Shown: piece after piece, positions 1 to 9,163 of the stretch
Layout of the letters: each line of letters begins with the position of its first letter
Numbering within the stretch: position 1 is the stretch's first letter
From: Paenibacillus tyrphae
GTDB taxonomy: Bacteria > Bacillota > Bacilli > Paenibacillales > NBRC-103111
Direction: 5' to 3'
DNA: 64,000 bases
NCBI RefSeq assembly: GCF_024158745.1
Contig: NZ_JAMZAW010000002.1
Location: 124,001 to 188,000, forward strand
Translations under genes and position numbers: made by a program
Notes under the pieces: generated by a model
What the model was told of the DNA's origin: nothing
What the model saw: only the letters and a program-made list of their open reading frames with translations
The model's database searches: none

Positions 1-1030
1 TCGCTTTGGTCGCGCCCTTCTCGATTTTGGTAATGCCGTTGATGATGGCCGTTGCTCCGTCACGCATAACGGCGCGGGTAATCATCTGGCTGTCGGAGCT
101 TTTTCCGAAATGAACCGCCCGGGTGGACACGTTCAGCTTCTGCTCGCCGGTACCGACGCAGATTACCTTCGCATCGGAGGTCGAGCCGTTGCCTTTCAAA
201 ATCGACGTCGTATCCGACATCGCGTTGCCGTAGTGCATCTCGCCGACGATCCACTCGATGCTTCCGTCGTTCTCCACGAGCGCGCGGCGGTACGTCAGAT
301 CGGTAACCGATTCGTTCAAATTATGCACCGAAGCAAAGGTTACCTTCGCTCCAGGCTTGACGACGACTTCCACAACGCCATTTTGCACCAGGCCGTTCAA
401 GCTGCCTTCGGAAACGAAGTTGTCGACGTAAGTCACCGACGCGTGCTGCTCGGCAACGATCAAGACGTGCGGCGAAAAGCTTGCTTCGGCGTCGTCCGTC
501 ACGAACAGCGCTTGTACGGGCACTTCCACCTGCACATTTTTCGGAACGTAGAGGAACACGCCGCCGCTCCAAAGCGCCGTATGCAGCGCCGTCAGGCGGT
601 TTTCGTCCTTGCCTACGACAGACATAAAATATTTCTGCACCAGATCGCCGTGGGTTTGAAGAGCTTCTTCAAGGCTCGTAAATACGACGCCCTGCTGCTT
701 CAACGTCTCGGAAACGCTGCTGTACACGACGCCCGAGTTTTTCTGTACGATCAGATTGTCCGGGTGTCCTTGCCCGTCGTTCTGCAGCAGGCTCTTGGCC
801 GAGGCCGGCAGCTCTTCGAGCGATGCGAGCTTGGCGCCCGCTTTATAGGTTCCGAAGGAAGCGAGGTTCCAACGGTCGATTCTTGTTTTCTCCAATGTCG
901 GCAATTCGAGCGTTCCGGCAAGCTCCAACGCTTGCCCGCGCAGAGTCGTCATCCACTCCGGCTCTTGTCTCGCTTTGGACAGCTCTACCAAGCTTGCGCG
1001 ATCGATCGGAAGAACGGTTTGTGTACTCAT
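1..1030 (-). CDS. sufD: Fe-S cluster assembly protein SufD (C-terminal part beyond the window)
   Basis: This is the 5' part of the gene; the reading frame stays open to the left edge. SufD is a scaffold subunit that works with SufB and the ATPase SufC to build Fe-S clusters in the cytoplasm. The protein begins MSTQTVLPIDR. It continues with an N-terminal helical part and then the start of the SufBD beta-helix, including GEMHYGNAMSDTTS and STRAVHFGKSSDSQMI, which are typical of SufD. The ATG at 1030 follows AGGAGG at good spacing. sufC lies 29 bp upstream in the same direction, matching the Firmicute order sufC-sufD-sufS-sufU-sufB, so the rest of the operon should continue to the left. Confidence 0.93.
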   Translation of the reverse strand, partial: MSTQTVLPIDRASLVELSKARQEPEWMTTLRGQALELAGTLELPTLEKTRIDRWNLASFGTYKAGAKLASLEELPASAKSLLQNDGQGHPDNLIVQKNSGVVYSSVSETLKQQGVVFTSLEEALQTHGDLVQKYFMSVVGKDENRLTALHTALWSGGVFLYVPKNVQVEVPVQALFVTDDAEASFSPHVLIVAEQHASVTYVDNFVSEGSLNGLVQNGVVEVVVKPGAKVTFASVHNLNESVTDLTYRRALVENDGSIEWIVGEMHYGNAMSDTTSILKGNGSTSDAKVICVGTGEQKLNVSTRAVHFGKSSDSQMITRAVMRDGATAIINGITKIEKGATKA

Positions 1031-1059
1031 GGTTAATCCTCCTGTTCCCTTTCGATAGC

Positions 1060-1890
1060 TTAGTATTTCGGAGCCGTCGTATTCATCGGAATCTTGAATT
1101 CCTCTTCGTCCTGGCCTACCCGCTCGTCCACGATCCCAAGCTCTTCTTTAACCCAGTCGTAACCTTCGTTCTCCAGACGCTGAGCCAGCTCCGGTCCGCC
1201 GGATTTTACAATGCGCCCTTGCATCATCACGTGAACGTAGTCCGGGGTGATGTAGTTCAGCAGGCGCTGGTAGTGGGTGATGATCAGGAAGCCGCGCTCT
1301 TCGGAACGCATCGCATTGACGCCCGTCGCCACGATACGCAGCGCGTCGATATCGAGACCTGAATCGATCTCGTCAAGAATAACGATGCTCGGATCCAGCA
1401 TCATCATTTGCAGAATTTCGTTACGTTTCTTCTCGCCGCCGGAGAAGCCTTCGTTCAAATATCGATGCATGAACTCCGGGTTAATCTCCAGTTCCTTCAT
1501 TTTCGCTTCCATTTGGCGGATGAACTTGATCAGCGAAATTTCGCTGCCTTCCTCGCGGCGGGCGTTGATCGCGCTGCGCAGGAAGTCCGCATTCGTTACG
1601 CCGGCAATTTCACTCGGATACTGCATGGCAAGAAACAGGCCGGCACGCGCTCTCTCGTCCGTCGCCATCTCAAGCACGTCCTCGCCGTTCAGCGCCACGC
1701 TACCTTCCGTCACTTCGTATTTCGGGTGGCCCATCAGAGTGGACGCCAGCGTACTTTTGCCCGTTCCGTTCGGTCCCATGATCGCATGCACTTCGCCGCC
1801 CTTAATCGTCAAGCTAAGGCCTTTCAAAATCTCTTTGCCCTCGACAGTCGCTTTCAAACCGTCTATAGTAAAATGCGGTACGTTTGCCAT
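1060..1890 (-). CDS. sufC: Fe-S cluster assembly ATPase SufC
   Basis: SufC is the ABC-type ATPase that drives the SufBCD scaffold. The sequence shows Walker [10 protein letters not shown] (about residues 39-47), the ABC signature FSGGEKKR (about 149-156) and Walker [13 protein letters not shown] (about 169-180). The [13 protein letters not shown] variant of the signature is characteristic of SufC rather than transport ATPases. It is 276 aa, slightly longer than usual because of an acidic C-terminal tail ending NTTAPKY. It is the first gene of the suf operon, with a Fur-box-like palindrome about 30 bp upstream of its start, so the operon may respond to iron. Confidence 0.95.
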   Translation of the reverse strand: MANVPHFTIDGLKATVEGKEILKGLSLTIKGGEVHAIMGPNGTGKSTLASTLMGHPKYEVTEGSVALNGEDVLEMATDERARAGLFLAMQYPSEIAGVTNADFLRSAINARREEGSEISLIKFIRQMEAKMKELEINPEFMHRYLNEGFSGGEKKRNEILQMMMLDPSIVILDEIDSGLDIDALRIVATGVNAMRSEERGFLIITHYQRLLNYITPDYVHVMMQGRIVKSGGPELAQRLENEGYDWVKEELGIVDERVGQDEEEFKIPMNTTAPKY

Positions 1891-1921
1891 AGTTTCGTGC
1901 CTCCGAGTTTTAATTATTATT

Positions 1922-1936
1922 TAATGATAATCATTA
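1922..1936. promoter_or_regulatory. Fur-box-like palindrome upstream of sufC
   Basis: TAATGAT-A-ATCATTA is a perfect 7-1-7 palindrome. The 14 bases AATGATAATCATTA match the core of the classical Fur box (GATAATGATAATCATTATC) exactly. A second, overlapping AT-rich inverted motif with TGATTATCA and TGATTCTCA follows at 1942-1960. The site lies between the sufC start (1890) and the probable promoter, so it fits repression by Fur. Binding is inferred, not shown. Confidence 0.7.
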
Positions 1937-2021
1937 CAAACTGATTATCAATGATTCTCAATAATAATATTATATCTCAATATGCAAAATCAAGAAAGTC
2001 CCGTCCGCGGATTTCCCGGAA

Positions 2022-2597
2022 CTATTTTTGTGCAAGCGCCTCCCGAATCCGGTTGGCCTCCATCCCAAAAGCTTCGTCCGTCAGCACCGGTCGGCGCGGA
2101 GCCCCGTGCAGCGATTCGGGGAGCCCGATCCACGATTTGCACCCGTTATATTCGTCCAGCATCGGGATTCGCACAGGCTCGTCCAGCGCATACACCCTAA
2201 GCAGCATGACATGCAGCGGCTTCGTCCGCTTCCACTTCAGCCTCTCTTCGGCCAGCCGGTCCGTCCAAATGTGAAACGGCTTCAGCTTCGCGAGCTGTTC
2301 TTCAGTCTCGATCAGGATATCCTCGGCGAGCTCGGCGTAGCATCCGATTTCCGCTTGTTCGCCGCTCCATTCGGGCGCCCGCTCGTCCACCCGCTCCGCA
2401 AACTCCGGCTTGATCAGCTCCATGCGCTGGTGCTCATAGGTCGGATACAAATAAAAGCTGTCGGATTCCACTTGAAAATCCCGGGTTTCCTCGCGAATGC
2501 CGCCTTTGCGCATAATCAGAATTTGCTTCCCCTGCTTCAAAGCCTCGACGGCCACGGCCCATTCCTTCAGTCCGACCGCCTGTCCTTGCGGTATCAT
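2022..2597 (-). CDS. DUF1802 family protein
   Basis: A 191-aa soluble protein without a signal peptide. The start GLKEWAVAVEALKQGKQIL, the segment LIMRKGGIREETRDF and the middle YLYPTYEHQ are typical of the DUF1802 family, found in Paenibacillaceae and cyanobacteria. The function of the family is unknown. The ATG follows AGGGAGGAG at 2603-2612. It stands alone: sufC's control region is to its left, and the next gene to the right is divergent. No catalytic motif is obvious. The family call is from sequence memory and is fairly sure; no activity is proposed. Confidence 0.7.
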   Translation of the reverse strand: MIPQGQAVGLKEWAVAVEALKQGKQILIMRKGGIREETRDFQVESDSFYLYPTYEHQRMELIKPEFAERVDERAPEWSGEQAEIGCYAELAEDILIETEEQLAKLKPFHIWTDRLAEERLKWKRTKPLHVMLLRVYALDEPVRIPMLDEYNGCKSWIGLPESLHGAPRRPVLTDEAFGMEANRIREALAQK

Positions 2598-2755
2598 CTC
2601 TTGCGGTCTCCTCCCTAATAAGTTTAGCCCATTCGTTTACGCTATTATAGATTTCCAGCCAAAACATTGCAATTCCGAAAGAGCATAAAAACGATCGCAA
2701 AAATCGATGCTAAAAACGCTACATCATTCAATCCGCTGCGAGGAGAGTGAAAGTA

Positions 2756-2923
2756 ATGCGCGAAGGTCTGATTCCAACCGTTCTCGGTACGGCTGTCGCA
2801 GCATCCGGCGCGGCTATGCGAAACAAATTCCCGATGGCGGCCGCGGCGGTCTTCGGTTTTGGGCTCGCACACGTCGTGCTGGGGGCCATTGACTTGGTGG
2901 AGCATCGCAGAAGAACGGAGTAG
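2756..2923 (+). CDS. Small hydrophobic protein, 55 aa
   Basis: An ATG preceded by GAGGAGAG at 7-8 nt opens a 55-codon frame: MREGLIPTVLGTAVAASGAA at the start, an Ala/Gly-rich hydrophobic middle (about residues 28-47) and a charged end EHRRRTE. It looks like a one- or two-segment membrane peptide. A strong hairpin terminator follows 25 bp after the stop. The good ribosome binding site, hydrophobic pattern and terminator together support a real gene. No function is known to me. Confidence 0.65.
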   Translation: MREGLIPTVLGTAVAASGAAMRNKFPMAAAAVFGFGLAHVVLGAIDLVEHRRRTE

Positions 2924-2947
2924 CCCTGTGCTTTTGCTCGGGCAAAT

Positions 2948-2979
2948 AAAAAGGGAAGGCGCCCAGGCCTCCCCTTTTT
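2948..2979. terminator. Bidirectional hairpin terminator
   Basis: AAAAAGGGAAGGC pairs with GCCTCCCCTTTTT around a short loop, with A and T runs on both sides. It can end the + strand small gene (stop at 2923) and the - strand 59-aa gene (stop at 3001). Confidence 0.8.
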
Positions 2980-3000
2980 CACATGCAATCGTTCGCTTGA

Positions 3001-3180
3001 TCAATTTCCGTTCTGTACATAATAATTGGAAGCCGAGATTCGTTGGTACTGCTCGTGACTCGCTTTTAAAGGATTGGCATGCAGGGCTACGGACGGATTT
3101 TCCGGCGAGTTCCACCCGAGCACGCACAGGATGGCGAAGCACGCCGCGACAAACAGCAATCTACCGAGCAGTTTCTCCAT
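3001..3180 (-). CDS. Small protein with N-terminal membrane or signal segment, 59 aa
   Basis: The ATG at 3180 follows CTGGAGG at 8 nt spacing. The 59-aa product starts MEKLLGRLLFVAACFAILCV, a hydrophobic segment with one positive patch before it. A short polar tail follows (SPENPSVALHANPLKASHEQ, then YQRISASNYYVQNGN). It could be membrane anchored or secreted. The Cys at about residue 19 is not in a clear lipobox. A bidirectional terminator lies directly after the stop. No family is recognised. Confidence 0.6.
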   Translation of the reverse strand: MEKLLGRLLFVAACFAILCVLGWNSPENPSVALHANPLKASHEQYQRISASNYYVQNGN

Positions 3181-3392
3181 ATCAAAAACCTCCAGCTCCG
3201 CGTATTTACCTTTATTGTATCTCCCAGCGTTAAGCGCATATTATCGGGGTATGAACATTTTGTAAAAGACACGGCCAAGACCGGACAAAACGCACGTCAG
3301 GAAAACGCATTTCCTCTATTCCAACGCAAACCAAATTGATTTATACTAGAGAGAATGGCAGTTTTCATATGGAAAAAGGAGGAATTCATCCC

Positions 3393-4598
3393 ATGTCCGC
3401 ATATCATCCGCTGACGGAATCGGAAGCTATCGATTATGCAAGAAGTTTACCCGACCTGTTTCAACCCGATTCCGAGCTCACGAGCCGCGAAATCGGGGAC
3501 GGCAACTTGAATCTGGTGTTTCATATCTCGGAGCCTTCCACCGGGAAAAGCATCATTTTAAAGCAAGCGCTCCCCTATGCCAAAGTCGTAGGCGAATCGT
3601 GGCCACTGACCTTGGACCGCGCCCGGATCGAGAGCGAAGCGCTGATGATACAGGAATCGCTGTGCCCCGACCTTGTCCCGCATGTATACGCTTATGAGCC
3701 GGACTTGGCGCTTACGGTCATGCAGGATTTGAGCGACCATACCATTATGCGCAAAGGCTTGATCGAGCGGAACAAATACCCGCTGTTCGCCGGGCATATC
3801 GGAACGTTTTTGGCCCGCACTCTTTTTTACACGTCCGATCTCGGCATGAACCAGCAGGAGAAAAAAGAGCGGGTCAAGCGGTTCATCAACCCGGAGCTGT
3901 GCAAAATTACCGAGGACCTGATTTTTGACGATCCGTATACGGATTCGCCGAACAATAACGTGCCGCCGGCCATTCGCGACGCCGTTGCCGCCATCTGGCA
4001 GGATACCGGGCTTCATCTGGAAGTGGCGATTCTGCGCGAGAAGTTTTTGACGCACGCCCAAGCGCTGCTGCACGGCGATCTGCATACCGGCAGCATCTTC
4101 ATCAAGCCGGATTCGACCAAAGTCATCGACCCGGAGTTCGCGTATTACGGTCCGATGGGCTTCGATATCGGCGCGGTGTTCGCCAATCTGCTGCTGAACT
4201 TCACCGCGCAGGAAGGCTGGGGAGAGGACGAGGCTTCGCGCCAAGATTTCCGCGGCTACTTGACCGGCACGATCCGCGACGTATGGGAGACGTTCGAGCG
4301 CGAGTTCCGGGAGCTGTGGAACCAGCACGGTACCGATCGGATCGCCAAAACACCGGGCTATCAGGACTGGTACATGAGAGAAGTGCTTCGGGACACGTTC
4401 GGCTTCACCGGCAGCAAGATGGTGCGCCGCGTTCACGGCCTGGCGCAGGTGGCCGACATCAATCAAATTCAAGATGAAGCGGCCAAAGAGCGCGCTCAGA
4501 GGCTGGCGCTCGCCATCGGCACGTCGCTCATTCAATTTAACCGGCAGGCGTCTTCCATCGGAGAAATGATCGACATCGCCGAGAAGGCCGTGAAATAG
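3393..4598 (+). CDS. mtnK: S-methyl-5-thioribose kinase
   Basis: MtnK phosphorylates methylthioribose on C1 in the methionine salvage pathway. The protein (401 aa from ATG 3393) has the aminoglycoside-phosphotransferase-like fold. Evidence is the glycine-rich EIGDGNLNLVFHI near the N terminus, the Brenner motif HGDLHTGSIF (from about residue 227) and the metal-binding DPEFAYYGPMGFDIG (from about 246), all diagnostic of MtnK. The start was chosen because AAAGGAGG sits just before it; an upstream in-frame ATG at 3336 lacks one. A possible -10 TATACT lies at 3342-3347. mtnA follows after 21 bp. No SAM riboswitch is visible upstream. Confidence 0.95.
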   Translation: MSAYHPLTESEAIDYARSLPDLFQPDSELTSREIGDGNLNLVFHISEPSTGKSIILKQALPYAKVVGESWPLTLDRARIESEALMIQESLCPDLVPHVYAYEPDLALTVMQDLSDHTIMRKGLIERNKYPLFAGHIGTFLARTLFYTSDLGMNQQEKKERVKRFINPELCKITEDLIFDDPYTDSPNNNVPPAIRDAVAAIWQDTGLHLEVAILREKFLTHAQALLHGDLHTGSIFIKPDSTKVIDPEFAYYGPMGFDIGAVFANLLLNFTAQEGWGEDEASRQDFRGYLTGTIRDVWETFEREFRELWNQHGTDRIAKTPGYQDWYMREVLRDTFGFTGSKMVRRVHGLAQVADINQIQDEAAKERAQRLALAIGTSLIQFNRQASSIGEMIDIAEKAVK

Positions 4599-4619
4599 AT
4601 AAAGGAGTGTGCTGATACC

Positions 4620-5708
4620 TTGACTACGGAACAAACCAAACAAGCGGACTGGCTGCAATCCGTCCGCTGGAATTCGCTGGAGGACCGCTTGGATCTGCTC
4701 GATCAGCGGCTGCTGCCGGACGAAATTGTCTATTTGGAGTTGACGACCTCCGAACAAGTCTGGGATGCGATCAAGCAGCTCGCCGTCCGCGGCGCGCCGG
4801 CCATCGGCATCGCGGCGGCATTCGGGGTCTATCTCGGCGTGCGGAGTTTCTCCGGAAGCCGGGATGCGCTGCTAGCGGAAGTCAACCGCCAATGCGATTA
4901 CCTCGCAACATCGCGTCCGACGGCGGTGAATTTGTTCTGGGCGCTGGACCGGATGCGGGCGCGGGCCAAAGGACTGCTCGGCGCTGCTGCACCGGAGGAG
5001 ACGACGGTGGAGAGCGCGCAGCAGGCGCTGCTGGACGAAGCCCGGGCCATCCAGGCCGAGGACGAGGAAACGTGCCGCTTGATCGGCGAGCACGCGCTGT
5101 CTTTGTTCGAGGACGGCATGGGCGTCCTCACGCACTGCAATGCGGGCGGCCTTGCGACCGCGAGGTACGGGACGGCGCTGGCGCCGATGTACTTGGCGCT
5201 GGAGAAAGGCATTACGCTTAAAGTGTTCGCAGACGAAACCCGTCCGGTGCTGCAGGGAGCGCGCTTGACGGCGTTCGAGCTGCAGCAGGCGGGCGTCGAC
5301 GTGACGCTCATCTGCGACAACATGGCCGGCGCCGTCATGGCGAAGGGCTGGGTACAGGCGGTCATCGTCGGTACCGACCGTGTAGCCGCCAATGGCGACG
5401 TTGCCAACAAAATCGGCACCTACAGCGTCGCCGTGTTGGCCAAAGCCCACGGCATTCCGTTCTACGTCGCGTGCCCAATGTCGACGATCGACTTGAACAC
5501 GCCGACCGGGGCCGATATTCCGATCGAGGAACGGCACGAGGACGAGATTACGCAAGGGTTCGGCAAGCGCACCGCGCCGCAGGGCGTCAAGGTGTTCAAC
5601 CCGGCGTTCGACGTGACGCCGAACGAGTACGTGACCGCCATTATTACGGAAAAAGGCATCGTCCGGGCTCCGTACGGGGACAATTTGCGGAAGCTGTTTA
5701 CAGATTAA
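4620..5708 (+). CDS. mtnA: S-methyl-5-thioribose-1-phosphate isomerase
   Basis: MtnA converts methylthioribose-1-phosphate to methylthioribulose-1-phosphate, the step after MtnK. The 362-aa protein belongs to the aIF-2B-like family. It shows [27 protein letters not shown], the catalytic Cys in [10 protein letters not shown] (about residue 173) and the catalytic Asp in [10 protein letters not shown] (about 253). Translation starts at TTG, preceded by AAAGGAG at 4602-4608. The gene is co-transcribed with mtnK and is followed by a clear hairpin terminator. The remaining salvage genes are not in the window. Confidence 0.95.
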   Translation: MTTEQTKQADWLQSVRWNSLEDRLDLLDQRLLPDEIVYLELTTSEQVWDAIKQLAVRGAPAIGIAAAFGVYLGVRSFSGSRDALLAEVNRQCDYLATSRPTAVNLFWALDRMRARAKGLLGAAAPEETTVESAQQALLDEARAIQAEDEETCRLIGEHALSLFEDGMGVLTHCNAGGLATARYGTALAPMYLALEKGITLKVFADETRPVLQGARLTAFELQQAGVDVTLICDNMAGAVMAKGWVQAVIVGTDRVAANGDVANKIGTYSVAVLAKAHGIPFYVACPMSTIDLNTPTGADIPIEERHEDEITQGFGKRTAPQGVKVFNPAFDVTPNEYVTAIITEKGIVRAPYGDNLRKLFTD

Positions 5709-5729
5709 TCGCGGCATTTTAGCAACGAC

Positions 5730-5776
5730 AAAAATGGCCGTTTCCTATGCATCGCTGCACGGGAAACGGCCGTTTT
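5730..5776. terminator. Bidirectional terminator between mtnA and the RCC1 gene
   Basis: GGCCGTTTCC (5737-5746) pairs with GGGAAACGGCC (5761-5771). A-rich and T-rich flanks lie on both sides, serving the two convergent genes. Confidence 0.85.
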
Positions 5777-5780
5777 CAGT

Positions 5781-8700
5781 TTATGGGGCAAGCGAATTTG
5801 ACGAATTCGGCTCTTTCATGTAAACCGGATGAATCATCTTCAAAATAAAGAGCACATCGTCCCGGTCGAACTTGCCTTCTCCGGTCACATCCGTTTGAGC
5901 GCGGATCGCTTTCATAGCCGAATCCAAATCGGTGACGACCGGCAAAAGAGGTCTCGCCCGGTCGATCAAGATGGTGTATAATGCCGTATTTCCGTTCTCG
6001 GCCGTCACTTGCAGCTCGACAGGAAGCCTTTGTCCCAAAATGAGCGATTTTGCATGCAGCATGCCGCCGCTCCATTCGACGTTGGCTTGCTGATTTCTAA
6101 GCGCCAGTTGTGCCTTCGGATCGTCCGGAACAATCTGCAAGCTTACGGCATCCGTCTCGTGTCCAACGGTTAGCAGATACTTATCGGGAGCGACCAGTAC
6201 AAGCGGAGCCGAATTATAGGTCACGGAACGAAGAGACATATTCCCGGATAGACCGGATTGCCGGGTGACCTCCACATGGAAGCTGCTTGTAAAGCCGCTC
6301 CCGATTTTCGCGACAACGGAAAACGGTCTCGTCTGGTTCTCGATCAGATCGGATACCGTAATCGTCCGCCCGTAGACGTCGTAGGTTACCCCGGTCACCG
6401 TGGATGGGACATAGAACGTCGCATTCGGATCATACAGCGTAACACCGAGCTGCACCTGAGTCACATTCCCGGGCACGTTTAGCAAGTACGTCCGTGTTTC
6501 TGGTTTGTAGGTTAAGGGAGCGTTGGCGTACGAAATACTCATTTCATTCAAGGTGATTTCATACGGCTGCCCGTCCGAACCCGATCCGCCCGTTAGCACG
6601 ACGCCTTCCCTTAGAGCGACCACCGGCAGCACCGAACGCGTGCCGTTGTCCTCCTGATCCCGGTTATCGAACCACGCCTCGCCCTCCTCGTTGACAAGCA
6701 GCGGATACGCTTTGTTCGCTTGAGCATCGTTCAGCGGATTAATCAGCCAGTGACCGGAAAGCAGCTTAGGATTTACAAGTCCCGATAATTTGGCAAACTG
6801 ATCTTTGCTCAAAAGCCCAACGTTCGCGTTAACGGTAAACGAACCCTTTTCCACCAGTTGATAGTTCACAAAGTCATAGGTCTTAATATTGAACGGCGAA
6901 GCGGCAATCCATTGCTTCGTTTCGCCCAGGCTGTTGTAAAAATCCTGGTTCAAATACTTGCCTACAGAACCCTCCGCGGCCGGATCGAAGCGATAGGCCG
7001 GATTGCCGGCAGTAAATATATTGCTTTTATAGGCATTATTCCAATATAGGCTGGTGATCTGCGTCCCCGGCTTCAAGACCATGGTCCGGCTCGCAGGGTC
7101 CAGCATCATCCATTGCTTTCCGGCATAGGTAACGATGTCGCCTACAGACAACAACGTTAAGGAATCGCCTGCGGCGGGCTGCCTCACAATCGTAATTTCA
7201 TAAGGAACCTTGGTTCCGGTAACCGAGTCGGCCACTTCGAACGTAATGCTGCTTTTCCCAACAGGCAGTTGCCCAACGGAAAGCCGGTTTCCGGAATAAG
7301 ATGCCGTAGCGCCGGAGGAGCCCGCTGAAACTTTTTCGACGGTCATCCCGGATTGGCTCAGCACCATATCGAGGGCCACAGCATTCGTTTCACGAGGAAG
7401 ACGAAGGCTGTAGGCTCCCATACCTTCACGGTTCGTTACTTTTCGAACGGGAATTCCGTTCGTTGCGGTCAACGACTTGACAGGCAACAAATCGATTTCG
7501 ATTGGGACCGCGCTGTACTCCGGAGCCATCGTTTTCCCCGTTCCGAGCTGGCCGCGGCGGTTATCTCCCAAACCGTACAGCTTGTTTTCGCTTGAGAGCA
7601 TATAGGTGACTTTCGCTCCGCCGACAATGCCGTCGACTTGCTCTCCGGAGTATAAGCCCGAACCTGGCCCTTGCCCCGTTCCGGAACCTCCGGTCCCCGG
7701 GAGCGGAACCGCAATCGGATAGGCAGCGTTGGAACGATCCGGACGACCGGCCTGCCCGAAATCGTTAAGCCCTGTAACGTACACCGTGCGCGGAGCAGCC
7801 TCTCCGTCCCCGCGAATGAGCAGCGTATGATCGCCGCCGGCCGCCGCGCCCCTCGCGTCTCCGATCGGATTGCCGCTCTCCGTCGTCATGCGGCTGGCGT
7901 AGCTTCGATGGCCTACGGTCGGGCCGATCCCCAGCTGCCCATATTCGTTGCTGCCCCAAACGTAGACGCTCTGCCCTTCGCCCTTGGCGACCGAATGCTC
8001 GTTCCCCGCCGAAATGCCGTAAATGTTCGTCAGCATGTCGCCTAACGTTTCCGACCGGACGACCTCCACCGGCAAGCGCTTGTCGGTCGTGGTGTTGTCG
8101 CCGAGCTGTCCTTTGTTGTTGCGGCCCCAGGTCAGCACGGTTTTATCTGTCGACCGGGCCAAGCTGTGGTAAGCGCCTAAAGCGATCTCTTTCATCCCCG
8201 TGAGATCCCCAGTGCCCTCCTTGTTTTTCACAAAAACCGGAAAACCGCTTGGCGCCTGATCCCCGCTGCCCAATTGCCCGTAGGTATTGTCGCCCCACGC
8301 CGCTACTTTTCCGTCGCCGAACAGCAACGCAGCGTGATCGTAACCGGCGGCCATGCCCGCTACCGGTTCCGCGTCCAGGTCATAGCCCGCGCCAAGCTTG
8401 ACGTTCCCGGGAGCGGTTCTTCCGTTCGTCGTCCCGTCGCCAAGCTGATACTTGTTGTTGCTTCCCCAGGCCTTCACTCTTTTGCCACCGTCTTCGCTTG
8501 TCAGCACCAGCGTAAACGCGCTTTTGGCGCTCTCCGTCGGGTTGCCGCCGGCAGCGGCCGCCGAGGCGTTCGCGATCCCCGGAACCTGCCGCGGATACGG
8601 CTGGTCGGCCCCGCCGGTATCGTAGCCGAGCTGCCCAAAATCGTTCGCCCCCCATGTCCATACGGTTCCATCCTCCCGTACAGCAACGGTATGCGAATAA

Positions 8701-8882
8701 GAGGAAGATATGGAAACGAACATCGTATTCGACCCGTCCTGGCCGTACGCCTGACTGCGTCCCGGAAGCGACAGCAGCAGACTGAGGCAGACGATGATTG
8801 CGAGAATCCAAAGCTTTCCTTTTCGATTGAAGCTTGCATGAGAATAAAAACCTGAAACGTCGACCCGGTCGACAACATTCAC
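5781..8882 (-). CDS. Secreted RCC1-repeat protein with cadherin-like domains and dockerin-like C terminus
   Basis: A 1,034-aa secreted protein. The signal peptide has KGKLWILAIIVCLSLLLSLP. Seven RCC1-type blades follow, each with a version of WGxNxxGQLG (WGANDFGQLG, WGSNNKYQLG, WGDNTYGQLG, WGRNNKGQLG, WGSNEYGQLG, TGLNDFGQAG, LGDNRRGQLG), enough for one complete propeller. Next come a cadherin-like beta-sandwich, a DUF6273-like region (about residues 570-750), further beta-sandwich segments and a C-terminal dockerin-like half repeat, TDVTGEGKFDRDDVLFILKM. A GTG start at 8882 is preferred because GGAAGGAG lies about 8 nt upstream; a TTG at 8906 overlaps that site. No enzyme motif is seen. A cell-surface binding role is inferred. 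Confidence 0.8.
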   Translation of the reverse strand: MNVVDRVDVSGFYSHASFNRKGKLWILAIIVCLSLLLSLPGRSQAYGQDGSNTMFVSISSSYSHTVAVREDGTVWTWGANDFGQLGYDTGGADQPYPRQVPGIANASAAAAGGNPTESAKSAFTLVLTSEDGGKRVKAWGSNNKYQLGDGTTNGRTAPGNVKLGAGYDLDAEPVAGMAAGYDHAALLFGDGKVAAWGDNTYGQLGSGDQAPSGFPVFVKNKEGTGDLTGMKEIALGAYHSLARSTDKTVLTWGRNNKGQLGDNTTTDKRLPVEVVRSETLGDMLTNIYGISAGNEHSVAKGEGQSVYVWGSNEYGQLGIGPTVGHRSYASRMTTESGNPIGDARGAAAGGDHTLLIRGDGEAAPRTVYVTGLNDFGQAGRPDRSNAAYPIAVPLPGTGGSGTGQGPGSGLYSGEQVDGIVGGAKVTYMLSSENKLYGLGDNRRGQLGTGKTMAPEYSAVPIEIDLLPVKSLTATNGIPVRKVTNREGMGAYSLRLPRETNAVALDMVLSQSGMTVEKVSAGSSGATASYSGNRLSVGQLPVGKSSITFEVADSVTGTKVPYEITIVRQPAAGDSLTLLSVGDIVTYAGKQWMMLDPASRTMVLKPGTQITSLYWNNAYKSNIFTAGNPAYRFDPAAEGSVGKYLNQDFYNSLGETKQWIAASPFNIKTYDFVNYQLVEKGSFTVNANVGLLSKDQFAKLSGLVNPKLLSGHWLINPLNDAQANKAYPLLVNEEGEAWFDNRDQEDNGTRSVLPVVALREGVVLTGGSGSDGQPYEITLNEMSISYANAPLTYKPETRTYLLNVPGNVTQVQLGVTLYDPNATFYVPSTVTGVTYDVYGRTITVSDLIENQTRPFSVVAKIGSGFTSSFHVEVTRQSGLSGNMSLRSVTYNSAPLVLVAPDKYLLTVGHETDAVSLQIVPDDPKAQLALRNQQANVEWSGGMLHAKSLILGQRLPVELQVTAENGNTALYTILIDRARPLLPVVTDLDSAMKAIRAQTDVTGEGKFDRDDVLFILKMIHPVYMKEPNSSNSLAP

Positions 8883-9081
8883 TTGTGCTTCACTCCTTCC
8901 GTGCAAATCACAGGGATTGCTCTATGAGGCTATTACTTTATTTTACCTTATTTTACTGCCCCTGTGGGTGAATATTGTCATAATTTTAGAAACCGGTTCC
9001 TCCAACCGCAAGGATCTGCAAGTCTTAAGACGCTGCCGGGTTTAGGCCGAAAACAGTTGCGAAAACTAGTGATATTGGCTA

Positions 9082-9108
9082 TGATGAAGAAGAAAATATT
9101 TTTCATCA
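9082..9108. promoter_or_regulatory. Candidate RpiR operator upstream of the nag operon
   Basis: TGATGAA-(13)-TTCATCA is a perfect inverted repeat in an AT-rich stretch about 55 bp before the regulator start. RpiR/MurR-type regulators bind such palindromes and usually control their own operon. Confidence 0.5.
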
Positions 9109-9163
9109 TTTTTATCGGTATGAAGAAAATGATTTACAAAATCTTTGCAAAACAGGTGATCTG

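Noticed and set aside
3181..3392. SAM riboswitch in front of mtnK
   Set aside because: The expected S-box core sequences and hairpins are not visible; only a possible -10 element and the ribosome binding site are seen.
3558..5717. Long open frames on the - strand across mtnK and mtnA
   Set aside because: They mirror the codon bias of the strongly supported genes on the + strand, have no ribosome binding sites and no domain-like sequence.
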